DNA of 43,618 bases from positions 1-43,618 of the forward strand of contig VMCJ01000082.1 in NCBI GenBank assembly GCA_008081395.1, read 5' to 3'. The DNA comes from Rhodospirillales bacterium (GTDB taxonomy: Bacteria; Pseudomonadota; Alphaproteobacteria; Bin95). The position numbers were made by a program, and so were the translations under genes. The notes below the pieces were generated by a model. That model saw only the letters and a list, made by a program, of their open reading frames with translations. It had not been told where the DNA came from and searched no databases. Below are positions 18,205-28,035 of this stretch, piece by piece; position 1 is the first letter of the stretch; each line of letters begins with the position of its first letter.

Positions 18205-20286
18205 ATGTCATCAAGCCCTCGACCCATTCGGATAGCTGTCGACATTGGCGGTACATTCACCGACATAGAAGTTTACGATAGCCGATCTGGGGGTTCTTTT
18301 GCTCATAAAACACCGTCTACGCCAGACGATCCCTCGCGAGGCCTTGGGATTGGCTTGCAGGAAGTTGCTGCGCTCTGTGGGTTTGACCTAACAGATATTG
18401 GTTTGCTCTTACACGGCACCACGATAGCCACTAATGCGGTGCTGGAGCGCAAATTGCCAAAGGGTGCAATGATCACTACGGCTGGGTTTGAGGATGTGCT
18501 AGAAATTGGACGGCACATGCGACAAGAGTTGTACAGCCTTAAGGCAGAGCCTCGAAGTCTTCTAATCCCGAGGCAGCATCGTTTTGGGGTAGCTGAGCGC
18601 GTTCGCTACGATGGGTCTATTGAAACACCAATTGATAAAAAAGCGCTTGAAGATTTAGCGAAGAAACTAGAGCAGGAAGGCATTGAGGCCATTGCTCTAG
18701 CTTTCCTTAATTCTTATGCAAATCCTTCGCATGAGCAGGAGGCTCTAGAAATTCTCACGCAGTCTGCTCCCACTGTAGCTGTTTCTGCCTCTCATGAAGT
18801 AAGCCCAGAAATTAGAGAATTTGAGCGTTTCTCGACCACTGCACTTAATGCCTTGCTGAAGCCGGTTGTTTCTAAGTACTTAGAGCAGGTTGAAGGTAGA
18901 TTAGAGGCAATTGGTGTCTCTGCTTCATTATATTTAGTGCAATCCAATGGCGGCGTAGCAAGGCCAGCAGAGGCAGCTCGTCTTCCCGCAAAACTTTTGC
19001 TTTCAGGTCCTGCAGGAGGAGCCATGGCTATGGCAAGTCTAGCTGGGCGGCATGGGATATCAAATCTTGTCGGTATTGATATGGGTGGGACAAGTGCTGA
19101 CATTGCGGTCGTCGCTGAAGGCGCAATTGGCCAGACTCCTGAGGGCAATATTGACGGGCTGCCAGTTAGACTGCCAATGATTGAAATTCGAACCATTGGG
19201 GCAGGAGGTGGTTCAATTGCACGTGTGGAAGGTGACGGTCTTCGAGTAGGGCCAGAAAGTGCAGGCGCTAACCCTGGCCCAGTTTGCTACAGTCGTGGTG
19301 GAATACAACCAGCAGTTACTGACGCAAATGTAGCTTTAGCACGAATTGATGCTCCTAGCTTTCTTGGGGGCACAATGCGTTTAGATGATTCTGGCGCCCT
19401 CAAAGCTATAAGTGATCAGGTTGCCCAACCGTTAAATCTATCATTAGAGCCTGCGGCAGCTGGCATACTCGAAGTGGCAGATGCCCGAATGGCTGACGCA
19501 ATTCGGCTTTCACTATTTGAGAAGGGCGCAGATCCGTCCGACTTTGTTCTCGCTCCATTTGGAGGGGCTGGGGGACTTCATGCCAGTGCGTTAGCTGACG
19601 CCCTCAACATCAATCGGATCATATTTCCCTCAAATGCTTCAACATTATCAGCTCGTGGCATCTTAGGTGCGGATCTCCGTCATGATCTTGCTCGATCACG
19701 GCGGCTTAAGGCTAATCATGGAGGTCAGGACGAGACAATATCCGCTCTGACCGAAATGGCTTTACACCTCCGAAGTGAGGCAGAGGCAGCTCTCATTCGT
19801 GATGGGGTGCCAGAGAAAGACCGGGTATACGAATTCAGCGCGGATATGCGCTATCTTGGCCAAGCCTATGAATTAGTCATTAAATGGGGTGATGTTTCAA
19901 TCACACCTGAAACAGTGTCGGATTTAGTGCAAAGATTTCACTCAGAACATCTGCGCAGGTTTGCCCATGCAGATGAAAGAGATACCGTAGAAATAGCGAC
20001 ACTGCGCTTAGCCGCCATAGGAAAGATGGAGGCGCCACTTATAACTAACATAGTCGTTGACGCCACAAGCCAACTGGCTAAGCGTGGCAGTCGCCGGATC
20101 TGGTTCGAAGGCGCTTGGGTTAATGCTCCAATTTATTCTCGTGAACACCTAAGTGAGGGCGCGCGGGTGAGCGGACCATGCGTTGTTGAGGAAGCCTTTA
20201 CCACACTTATCATCGGTTCTGGTTGGGAAGCGGAGATGTTGTCTGGAGGGGATCTTGTCGCAGAAAAGAGATATGCTCATGGTTGA
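18205..20286 (+). CDS. hyuA: Hydantoinase/oxoprolinase/acetone carboxylase family subunit A (HyuA-like)
   Basis: IAVDIGGTFTDIEVYD, LLHGTTIATNAVLERKLPKGAMITTAGFEDVLEIGR, LLSGPAGGAMAMASLAGRHGISNLVGIDMGGTSADIAVV. Confidence 0.93.
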   Translation: MSSSPRPIRIAVDIGGTFTDIEVYDSRSGGSFAHKTPSTPDDPSRGLGIGLQEVAALCGFDLTDIGLLLHGTTIATNAVLERKLPKGAMITTAGFEDVLEIGRHMRQELYSLKAEPRSLLIPRQHRFGVAERVRYDGSIETPIDKKALEDLAKKLEQEGIEAIALAFLNSYANPSHEQEALEILTQSAPTVAVSASHEVSPEIREFERFSTTALNALLKPVVSKYLEQVEGRLEAIGVSASLYLVQSNGGVARPAEAARLPAKLLLSGPAGGAMAMASLAGRHGISNLVGIDMGGTSADIAVVAEGAIGQTPEGNIDGLPVRLPMIEIRTIGAGGGSIARVEGDGLRVGPESAGANPGPVCYSRGGIQPAVTDANVALARIDAPSFLGGTMRLDDSGALKAISDQVAQPLNLSLEPAAAGILEVADARMADAIRLSLFEKGADPSDFVLAPFGGAGGLHASALADALNINRIIFPSNASTLSARGILGADLRHDLARSRRLKANHGGQDETISALTEMALHLRSEAEAALIRDGVPEKDRVYEFSADMRYLGQAYELVIKWGDVSITPETVSDLVQRFHSEHLRRFAHADERDTVEIATLRLAAIGKMEAPLITNIVVDATSQLAKRGSRRIWFEGAWVNAPIYSREHLSEGARVSGPCVVEEAFTTLIIGSGWEAEMLSGGDLVAEKRYAHG

Positions 20287-21916
20287 TATTGATCCAATAC
20301 GCCTTGAAGTGATCAGGAATGCGCTGGTAGCCGCTTCAGAGGAAATGAACATCTCTATTTGGCGAACGGCTAGATCAACGGTAGTTCGCGAAACTCTAGA
20401 TTATTCAACAGCGATCTTTGATGGTTTGGGAAATGCTGTAGCTCAGTCAACGCGCATCCCAGTTCACCTCAATAGTATGTCAGTTTGCCTTGAAGAGATT
20501 GTCTCTAACTGGATACCACTGTCTGAATGGCAGGAAGGTGACGTTATTTTAACTAATGACCCCTACGCTGGTGGCCAACATTTGCCAGATTTTGTTGCTT
20601 ACAAACCGATTTTCAGAGATGGCCAGCGGGTCGCAATTTCAGCGACGATCGTTCATCATGTTGACATAGGTGGTGGTGCACCAGGTAGTTATTTTGCAAG
20701 TGCTCAGGAGGTTTTTCAAGAAGGTCTTCGTTTGCCTCCAATAAAATTGGTCGAGGCAGGTCGTCCAAATTCCGCAATTCTTGATGTAATTCGTCGTAAT
20801 AGCCGTGAGCCAGAGAAAATTGGGGGTGATGTCGCCGCGCAGCTTGCGGCTCTTGATGTTGGAGCACGTGCAATTCTTCGACTGGTTGACCGATATGGGA
20901 TAGCAACAGTGGAAGCTGCTATGGCTGCAGTGTTAGATCAGTCTGAATTTGCAATGCGCGGAGCTATCTCCGCTATGCCAAATGGAACATATACGTTTGA
21001 AGACTTCGTCGATGATGATGGTCAGGATGCAATAGGTATAAAAATTAATGCCACTGTAATTATAGATGGCGATACAGCTCGTGTTGACTTATCTGGTTCC
21101 AGCCCGCAGGTGCCTGGACCGGTAAATTGCACGTTGAATATGGCTAAGTCAGGCGTGTATTGCGCTCTCCTCATGGCTGCGGGTGGGGGTGTCATGGCTA
21201 ACACGGGTGCTTATCGTGCAATTGAGATAATTGCGGAAGAAGGAACTATCGTTTCAGCAAGACCTCCAGCTCCCGTAGCCAATAGAATGGCAACTGGTCA
21301 TAGAATTGTGACAACGGTCTTAGGGGCATTGGCTAAAGCTATCCCAAACACCATTCCCGCAGCTTATTATGGTGTTTCTTATGTGGCTGCTTTGTCAGCG
21401 CCTGATACTTCTGGTGAAAGAAGAGTGTATTTTGAGATCGAAGTGGGAGGCTGGGGCGGTCACCCAGAAGCCGATGGTGCAAGTGGCTTTTCCGCAGGTT
21501 TTCATAATTTGGCAAATTCACCCTTAGAAATGTGCGAAGCCCTTTTTCCAGTAACGTTCACTCAATATGGTCTTATCCCAGATTCTGGCGGTGACGGCGA
21601 ACACAGAGGAGGGTTAGGTCTTGCACGAGAGTGGCGGTTAGATGCCGATTGGGGAGTGCTGTCGGGGAATTTTGATCGTTTTAGATTTCCCCCATATGGC
21701 CTCAACGGCGGCAAACCAGGAACTCCGGGAAGATTTATTTTGACCAGGGACGGTAAATCCGAACTTCTTCCATCAAAGATTTCAGGTGTACAGCTAAAGC
21801 GTGGTGATAAGGTTCGGCTGGATACGTCTGGAGGTGGAGGTTGGGGGGATCCCTCTAGACGTGATCCTAAATTGAAATTGGCTGATCAGCGCGCAGGTTA
21901 CACTTCTTCGTCTTAG
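20279..21916 (+). CDS. hyuB: Hydantoinase/oxoprolinase family subunit B (HyuB-like); ATG at 20273 or 20279
   Basis: VDIDPIRLEVIRNALVAASEEMNISIWRTARSTVVRETLDYS, NDPYAGGQHLPDF; start overlaps the hyuA stop (ATGGTTGA). Confidence 0.93.
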   Translation: MVDIDPIRLEVIRNALVAASEEMNISIWRTARSTVVRETLDYSTAIFDGLGNAVAQSTRIPVHLNSMSVCLEEIVSNWIPLSEWQEGDVILTNDPYAGGQHLPDFVAYKPIFRDGQRVAISATIVHHVDIGGGAPGSYFASAQEVFQEGLRLPPIKLVEAGRPNSAILDVIRRNSREPEKIGGDVAAQLAALDVGARAILRLVDRYGIATVEAAMAAVLDQSEFAMRGAISAMPNGTYTFEDFVDDDGQDAIGIKINATVIIDGDTARVDLSGSSPQVPGPVNCTLNMAKSGVYCALLMAAGGGVMANTGAYRAIEIIAEEGTIVSARPPAPVANRMATGHRIVTTVLGALAKAIPNTIPAAYYGVSYVAALSAPDTSGERRVYFEIEVGGWGGHPEADGASGFSAGFHNLANSPLEMCEALFPVTFTQYGLIPDSGGDGEHRGGLGLAREWRLDADWGVLSGNFDRFRFPPYGLNGGKPGTPGRFILTRDGKSELLPSKISGVQLKRGDKVRLDTSGGGGWGDPSRRDPKLKLADQRAGYTSSS

Positions 21917-21922
21917 ATAGAA

Positions 21923-22336
21923 TCAATCTCTTCGTTTGCGGCCATATAATTCAAGGCGATGGTCAATCAGATCATAGCCTAGCCTTGCCGCTACACGCTC
22001 TTTCAAGGCTTCAAGCTCTGCATCGACGAACTCAATAACCTCGCCGCTTTCAATGTCAATAAGATGCTCATGATGTTCGCCAGTCTCTTCGTACCTTGCT
22101 CTGCCTTCACCAAAGTCGTGACGGACCAAAATATTTGCGTCTTCGAATAGCTTAAGTGAGCGATATACGGTGGCTATAGAAATACGGGGGTCTATTTCCG
22201 TCGCACGTCTGTAAACAGTCTCTACGTCTGGATGATCCTCTGCATTGGAGATAACACGGGCTATGATCCGACGCTGATCGGTCATTTTTAGGCCCTTTTT
22301 TTCGCAGAGCCTTTCCAACTGCGTAAGTTTTGCCAT
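21923..22336 (-). CDS. fur: Fur-family ferric uptake regulator
   Basis: GLKMTDQRRIIARVI, HPDVETVYRRATEIDPRISIATVYRSLKLFED, HHEHLIDIESGEVIEFVDAELEAL. Confidence 0.92.
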   Translation of the reverse strand: MAKLTQLERLCEKKGLKMTDQRRIIARVISNAEDHPDVETVYRRATEIDPRISIATVYRSLKLFEDANILVRHDFGEGRARYEETGEHHEHLIDIESGEVIEFVDAELEALKERVAARLGYDLIDHRLELYGRKRRD

Positions 22337-22705
22337 CGCCTCAGCTCCCAGGACTGAATACGTTTTAGTTTGATCAGTAGGTTTTGGGAAGCGGCCAGTT
22401 AAGAAGTCATTTTAATTCGTTATTTTGAAAGGGTGTGAGATTTAAGTTTTCGATACTTTAAGTGGAGGCTAAATTTGTCTTATTGCTGGCTGTCGAAATA
22501 TGTTTTTCCGCATGCCGATGCGGCTTAAGGAAAAATTTTCTTCGCTCTACAAAAATCTTAAATGTGTTGAAAATTGCGCAAAGCGCCTCATTTTGTTAGA
22601 TGCTAGGCCAAAGTAAAAATACATCAATTTTAGACTATCTGTGGCTAATGCTTAAGATTGGGCAATAGATCCAGAAAAAAGATTTTAGACAGGACAGCGT
22701 TCATC

Positions 22706-23626
22706 ATGGACAACTTAGGCAATGTGGGTGGAATGACACCGCCAGACAGCTCGGCGCTGATTAAAGATACTGACATGGCTAACTTCATGGCAGATGTGAT
22801 TGAGGCCTCCAATGAAACTCCTGTAATTGTTGATTTTTGGGCGCCTTGGTGTGGGCCTTGCAAACAATTAACACCAGTCTTGGAGAAGGTCGTTCATGCA
22901 GCCCAAGGCAAGGTTCGCATGGTTAAGGTGAATATTGACGAAAATCAGCAGATTGCTCAGCAACTGCGCATTCAGTCTATTCCGATGGTTTATGGCTTTA
23001 AGCAGGGCCGTCCAGTGGATGGTTTCCAAGGGGCTGTTCCTGAAAGCCAGGTCCGAAGTTTTGTAGAGCGTTTGGTGGGCGGGGAGGTTAAGAGCCCGAT
23101 CGAAGAAGCAATAGATCAAGCCAAAGATGCAGGCGAAGCGGGCGATTGGCCAACTGCAGCTAACATCTTCGCCCAGGTATTACAGCATGAACCTGAGAAT
23201 TCTACTGCGCTCGCAGGTCTCGCTAGAGCAGCTTTAGCTGAAGATGATCTGGAGAATGCGAAAGATTTTATTGGACGGATCCCAGAAAAAGACAGAAGCG
23301 ATCCTTTTGTTGCTAGTGCTGTGTCCGCCGTTGATTTGGCGGGGCAGACAGTTGGGTCTGATATGGCAGAAGTCGAGGAATTACGGCGACAGGTAGATGC
23401 CGACCCGAAAAACCATCAAGCACGTTTCGATCTTGGCATGGCATACTTTGCAGCCGGAATGGCGGAGGAGGCAGCAAACGCAATGCTCGAAATTGTTGCT
23501 GCAGACCGCTCCTGGAATGAAGAGGCTGCACGCAAGCAGCTCGTAAAGTTCTTTGAGGCTTGGGGGCCTATGGACGAACAAACCCTAGCGGCTCGACGTC
23601 GTCTATCTTCAATACTGTTTTCTTAG
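22706..23626 (+). CDS. cnoX: Thioredoxin with C-terminal TPR-like domain (CnoX/YbbN-like); start set at internal ATG
   Basis: VDFWAPWCGPCKQLTPVLEKV plus C-terminal helical repeat region (AANIFAQVLQHEPENSTALAGLARAAL; DPKNHQARFDLGMAYFAAG). Confidence 0.9.
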   Translation: MDNLGNVGGMTPPDSSALIKDTDMANFMADVIEASNETPVIVDFWAPWCGPCKQLTPVLEKVVHAAQGKVRMVKVNIDENQQIAQQLRIQSIPMVYGFKQGRPVDGFQGAVPESQVRSFVERLVGGEVKSPIEEAIDQAKDAGEAGDWPTAANIFAQVLQHEPENSTALAGLARAALAEDDLENAKDFIGRIPEKDRSDPFVASAVSAVDLAGQTVGSDMAEVEELRRQVDADPKNHQARFDLGMAYFAAGMAEEAANAMLEIVAADRSWNEEAARKQLVKFFEAWGPMDEQTLAARRRLSSILFS

Positions 23627-23634
23627 AAGGTGAA

Positions 23635-24303
23635 ATGATGGTCACAAGCAACCCTTTAGCGGGTTTACCATCCAACGTGCCCGTGTTTCCTCTTGCTGGG
23701 GTTTTACTGCTCCCGCGAGCACACTTGCCTCTGCATATATTCGAGCCGCGCTACCGATCTATGACAGAAGATGCGTTGGCGGGCGATGGTATGATCGCAA
23801 TGGTGCAACCGCGCGATCCTTCGAGCTCCGAGGTAAACCCTGAAATTTATCCTGTGGCATGTTTGGGCCGGATTGTTAACGAAGAGAGACTTGAGGATGG
23901 TCGCTGGCAACTAACGTTGGAGGGTGTAACTCGATTTAGAGTTGCTGAAGAGCTTCCATTAAAGCACGGGTATAGAATTGTAAGACCAGATTATTCTGAG
24001 TTTCAGTCTGATCTTAGCACTCAGGACGTAGCAACAGATATTAAGCGAGATACGTTGTTAGCTGCATTCTTTCAGTATCTTGGTGGACGAGGTTTAAGTA
24101 CTGATGAGCAAGCTATTTCTCGTTTGAAAGATGAACCTTTGGTTAACGCTCTTGCGATGGCATGTCCGTTTTTCCCGGCTGAGAAACAAGCTCTACTGGA
24201 AAGCCAAACAATTTTGGATAGGGCTAAGATGCTGCAAGCCTTACTAGAGCTGTCATCTCGTCCCGAAGCAGCTAATGATGATGAGCCGCCTCGTCTGAAC
24301 TAA
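23635..24303 (+). CDS. LON peptidase substrate-binding (LON) domain protein; start at ATG 23635 or 23638
   Basis: VPVFPLAGVLLLPRAHLPLHIFEPRYRSMTEDAL; ACLGRIVNEERLEDGRWQLTLEGVTRFRV; RBS AGAAGG upstream. Confidence 0.92.
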   Translation: MMVTSNPLAGLPSNVPVFPLAGVLLLPRAHLPLHIFEPRYRSMTEDALAGDGMIAMVQPRDPSSSEVNPEIYPVACLGRIVNEERLEDGRWQLTLEGVTRFRVAEELPLKHGYRIVRPDYSEFQSDLSTQDVATDIKRDTLLAAFFQYLGGRGLSTDEQAISRLKDEPLVNALAMACPFFPAEKQALLESQTILDRAKMLQALLELSSRPEAANDDEPPRLN

Positions 24304-24387
24304 TGTCGTGAACTCTCAATTGGTTTAAATTCAAGTTTAGGCTAGAAGTAGGGTTCACTTAAATTTCTGGGCCATTGAGAAGGATCT

Positions 24388-25164
24388 ATGGGTCATAATA
24401 ATACCCCGCTTGTAGCTGTTTCAGCGTGTCTCAAGGAAGTGAATACTTTCAAGATGCATACGGCGAGTCACCGGCATGTTGAGGGACTTGTAGAGGTGTC
24501 AGGGGTTCTGCCTATTGTAATGCCAGCAGTGGGGCGCAAGGCTGATCCTACTCCGCTTTTAGATCATATTTCAGGCCTTCTACTCACGGGTAGTCCTTCG
24601 AATGTTCATCCAGATTTCTATGGGGACATCATAGCGTCGCCCGAAACAGTCATAGACTTAGATAGAGATAATACAACGCTTCCTATGATACGTGGGGCAA
24701 TTGAGAGAGGTATTCCTGTTTTTGCAGTATGCCGAGGGATTCAGGAGCTCAATGTAGCTATGGGTGGCACGTTGCATCAGTATGTACACCTTTTGCCAGG
24801 GAAGCGGGACCATCGTTCTAATAAAGCTTTGCCTCCTGGTCAGAGAGCCGGTTTAGCCCACTCAGTAACGCTTTCTGAAGGGGGTAGGTTGCGTGACATA
24901 CTTGGAGCAGAGGAAGTGATTGTAAATTCTCTTCATGCTCAGGCAGTCAATGAACCAGCCCCTGGAATGATTGTTGAAGCAATGTCTGAAGATGGGGTTA
25001 TTGAAGGTATATCGATGCCTCAAGCCCCGGGTTGGGTGTTAGGTGTTCAATGGCATCCTGAAGCAACCTTCAGAGAAGACCTGCCCTCTCGGAAATTATT
25101 TGAGGCTTTTGGGGCTGCGGTAAAGAATTATGCTGCTGGCAAATCGCTCGCAGCGGCAGAATAA
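24388..25164 (+). CDS. Class I glutamine amidotransferase-like, peptidase C26 (PuuD-type gamma-glutamyl hydrolase)
   Basis: GLLLTGSPSNVHPDFYG, nucleophile region FAVCRGIQELNVAMGGTLHQ, VLGVQWHPEA. Confidence 0.9.
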   Translation: MGHNNTPLVAVSACLKEVNTFKMHTASHRHVEGLVEVSGVLPIVMPAVGRKADPTPLLDHISGLLLTGSPSNVHPDFYGDIIASPETVIDLDRDNTTLPMIRGAIERGIPVFAVCRGIQELNVAMGGTLHQYVHLLPGKRDHRSNKALPPGQRAGLAHSVTLSEGGRLRDILGAEEVIVNSLHAQAVNEPAPGMIVEAMSEDGVIEGISMPQAPGWVLGVQWHPEATFREDLPSRKLFEAFGAAVKNYAAGKSLAAAE

Positions 25165-25176
25165 TTTTTGTTAGAA

Positions 25177-26118
25177 ATGAAAAACCGCACTGCCTCCGTT
25201 GACGCCTCGTTTGCAAGAAATTGGATCATTGCTGGCGCTGACAATATATCACTCAGGGTCTACGGTTGGCATAGTAATACGGGTCGGCGACCTGGTCTGT
25301 TTTGGGGTCACGCTAACGGTTTCTCAGCCGGAGCTTATAGCCCTATGCTCAATGAATTAGCTCGGGATTTTGATATCTTTGCAGCTGATCTTCGTGCTCA
25401 TGGTGGATCCGCTGACCTGGGCGGTAATTACGACCGAATGATCACTGCAGATCGTCTTGCTATTGATATGATTTCAGTAATCAAGTCCGTGCGAGAGCAT
25501 TCTCCATTGCAGCCATTGCACTTTGCGGCGCATTCTATGTCAGGACTTGCTGGGTTAAGAATGGGTGCAATTTTTGGTCTTTCTCCCTTTAGGTCCATGA
25601 CCTTATTTGAACCGCCTTTGGTTCCAACACCAGACTTCATGCTGCATAACGAAGCAGTGTCCGTCGGCCATCTCCTATCAGTGCGGGCAACCAAACGAAA
25701 ACAGGTTTTGCCGTCTCCAGAAAAGTTTGCAGAAATGCTTTCAGAACGACCTGGTTTCTGCAATTGGCGACCTGAAATGCTTAAAGCATTTGTAAATTCA
25801 ACCCTCGAGCCAATGGATGATAGTGAAGGCTTTAAACTGAGATGTCCTGCGGAGGCGGAGGCAGCTGGTTACCGGCTGACTTTGGACACCTCAACCTTTG
25901 CTGCACTAAAGCGATTTGATCGGCCAATCGTTTTTGTTGAGAGTGACCCTTCAACCCAAGGTCCTGCTCCAAGCTGGGCTACCATGGCCCAAGGGGTCGC
26001 CGCGAAACAAGCGCCAAAAGGTAGGCTTGATCGGATTAATGGCACAAGCCACATGATGCCGTTCGAAAAACCTGAAGCAGTAATCAAACGCATACATGAG
26101 TCGATTGCGAGTTCTTGA
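25177..26118 (+). CDS. Alpha/beta hydrolase (ORF track uses TTG 25168; ATG 25177 preferred)
   Basis: FWGHANGFSAGAY, DLRAHGGSADLGGNY, nucleophile elbow AAHSMSGLAGLRMG, terminal NGTSHMMPFEKP. Confidence 0.85.
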   Translation: MKNRTASVDASFARNWIIAGADNISLRVYGWHSNTGRRPGLFWGHANGFSAGAYSPMLNELARDFDIFAADLRAHGGSADLGGNYDRMITADRLAIDMISVIKSVREHSPLQPLHFAAHSMSGLAGLRMGAIFGLSPFRSMTLFEPPLVPTPDFMLHNEAVSVGHLLSVRATKRKQVLPSPEKFAEMLSERPGFCNWRPEMLKAFVNSTLEPMDDSEGFKLRCPAEAEAAGYRLTLDTSTFAALKRFDRPIVFVESDPSTQGPAPSWATMAQGVAAKQAPKGRLDRINGTSHMMPFEKPEAVIKRIHESIASS

Positions 26119-26281
26119 ATTTAGGACACCTGTATTTCTCTAAAGCACTTGGTATTTCAATTAGGAAAATGCCTAAGCATTAGTTTCGTCATGGGCTGAA
26201 ATTTTCATGTTGTAGGTCTGTAAAACGCTCTGTGGGTTTTTCTCATGCAGAGAATTGGTTTGTCTATAAAGGGACGATGAT

Positions 26282-27067
26282 ATGCGTCTGATTACTTGGA
26301 ATGTAAATTCGGTTCGCTTGCGCCTCGATGGCCTTTCAAGGTTAGTTTCGGAAACGGGTGTGGACGTTGTCTGCCTGCAAGAGATAAAGGCGGACAAGAC
26401 TAAGTTCCCCTTTGAGACAATACGCAATATTGGCTTTCCACATATCGAGATGGAGGGAATCCCAGGTTACCATGGAGTTGCTACTCTATCCCGAATCCCG
26501 ATGGAGCGCATTGAAGGTCGAGATTGGTGCGGTAAGCAGGATGGCCGTTATATCGGTGTAAAGCTTAACAGCGGACTTTCAGTTCACAACTTTTATGTAC
26601 CTGCTGGTGGAGATGAGCCTGACCCCGAAGTGAACAGTAAATTCCAGCATAAGTTAGATTTTCTTGATGAAATGGCTATTTGGGGACAAAGCCAAACACA
26701 TGCGGACGCTGTTCTGGTAGGCGATCTTAATGTAGCGCCCTTACCGAATGATGTATGGTCTCATAAGGCCTTGTTAAAGGTTGTCAGTCATACTCCAATT
26801 GAGGTTGATGCCCTGCAGAAAGCTCAAACTTTGGGTCGGTGGACGGATTTGGTAAGGCTTAAAATCTCTGAAGACACACCTTTATTCTCTTGGTGGAGCT
26901 ACCGATCTAAAGATTGGTTGCAAGCTAACCGAGGACGCCGGCTCGATCATATTTGGGGCTTAGGTGCTGCGGTTGATACATTGTCAGCAGCTTCAGTAAT
27001 TAAGGAAGCCCGTGGTTGGGAAAAGCCTTCTGACCATGCACCTGTTATGGTCGACTTTGACGACTAA
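26282..27067 (+). CDS. xthA: Exodeoxyribonuclease III
   Basis: MRLITWNVNSVRLRLDGL, VVCLQEIKADKTKFP, LVGDLNVAP, SWWSYRSKDWLQANRGRRLDHIW, SDHAPVMVDF. Confidence 0.96.
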   Translation: MRLITWNVNSVRLRLDGLSRLVSETGVDVVCLQEIKADKTKFPFETIRNIGFPHIEMEGIPGYHGVATLSRIPMERIEGRDWCGKQDGRYIGVKLNSGLSVHNFYVPAGGDEPDPEVNSKFQHKLDFLDEMAIWGQSQTHADAVLVGDLNVAPLPNDVWSHKALLKVVSHTPIEVDALQKAQTLGRWTDLVRLKISEDTPLFSWWSYRSKDWLQANRGRRLDHIWGLGAAVDTLSAASVIKEARGWEKPSDHAPVMVDFDD

Positions 27068-27078
27068 TACCGATGCAT

Positions 27079-27876
27079 TCACCTCAGAGATTTTGGCTCT
27101 GGCCAGTCTCCAATTGAAATCACGTGAGAAACAAGCCCCGAATTTTCATCCCACAGATGTAGAGCAGCTCCTGGAGGCTCGAATGCCATAGAGAGAGATG
27201 CTCCTTTTTTTGCATTAAATGCAAATGGAAAGGCACAGGATGGAGCAACAATTGTGGCAACGCCCCCGCAAACTCCAACTACACTGCGATGGTTGTGACC
27301 AGCTAAAATACGAATTACCTGGCCTTGCTTCTCTAATATACCAGCAAGTTGGTCTGCACCCTGAAGGCCAACTTTTGCAAACCCATCGAGGCCTGGTGCC
27401 ATGGGGGGATGGTGAAGAGCAATGATTGTGGGTCGGCTATCCCGGCTGAGTTGGGCATGCAAAAATTCCAATCGACTTTTGCATAGTGCACCACTGACTT
27501 CTCCAGGCACTAAACTATCTAACATGATTATGTTAAGCGGCCCGGCATCGATTGTGTATTGAATAAAAGCTGTCGCTTGATCCTTGCTGGGCATCCAATT
27601 TTCATCTGAAAATGCGGCCCTCATCTTTGCACGGTCGTCATGATTGCCGGGTATTGCGAACAGTGGTGCCTTTAGTTGTGCTAAAATTTCTCTTGCAACA
27701 CGGTAAGCTTCTGGCGTGCCGTGGTGTGCTATGTCGCCGGTGTGGAGAACCAAATCTGGACTAGCTGCGTTCATAGCTTTAACTGCAGCTAAAAGGCGCT
27801 GAGCTGGGTCAATTATGCCATGAGATTTTTCGCCTAATGGAAGTATGTGACTATCACTAATTTGACCTATCAGCAC
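27079..27876 (-). CDS. Metallophosphoesterase, CpdA-like cyclic nucleotide phosphodiesterase family
   Basis: ISDSHI, LHTGDIAHHGTPEAY, PGNHDDRAKMRAAF, ALHHPPMAPG, LAGHNHRSV. Confidence 0.9.
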   Translation of the reverse strand: MLIGQISDSHILPLGEKSHGIIDPAQRLLAAVKAMNAASPDLVLHTGDIAHHGTPEAYRVAREILAQLKAPLFAIPGNHDDRAKMRAAFSDENWMPSKDQATAFIQYTIDAGPLNIIMLDSLVPGEVSGALCKSRLEFLHAQLSRDSRPTIIALHHPPMAPGLDGFAKVGLQGADQLAGILEKQGQVIRILAGHNHRSVVGVCGGVATIVAPSCAFPFAFNAKKGASLSMAFEPPGAALHLWDENSGLVSHVISIGDWPEPKSLR

Positions 27877-28035
27877 GGCTTCATTCCATTACATGAGAGG
27901 AAAGAGGATCCATTTTCCTTTTTGAACATTCAAACCTTTTTTAGACAAAATATCTGCGGTCGTCTTCGACATTTTTCCAAGAAATTATCTGCTTTGAGGA
28001 GTGTTTTTGTGAAAGGCGCTATTCTTATTGAGCTT

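Noticed and set aside
18792-19196. 134-aa minus ORF inside hyuA
   Set aside because: Antisense to a clearly coding frame with conserved hyuA motifs.
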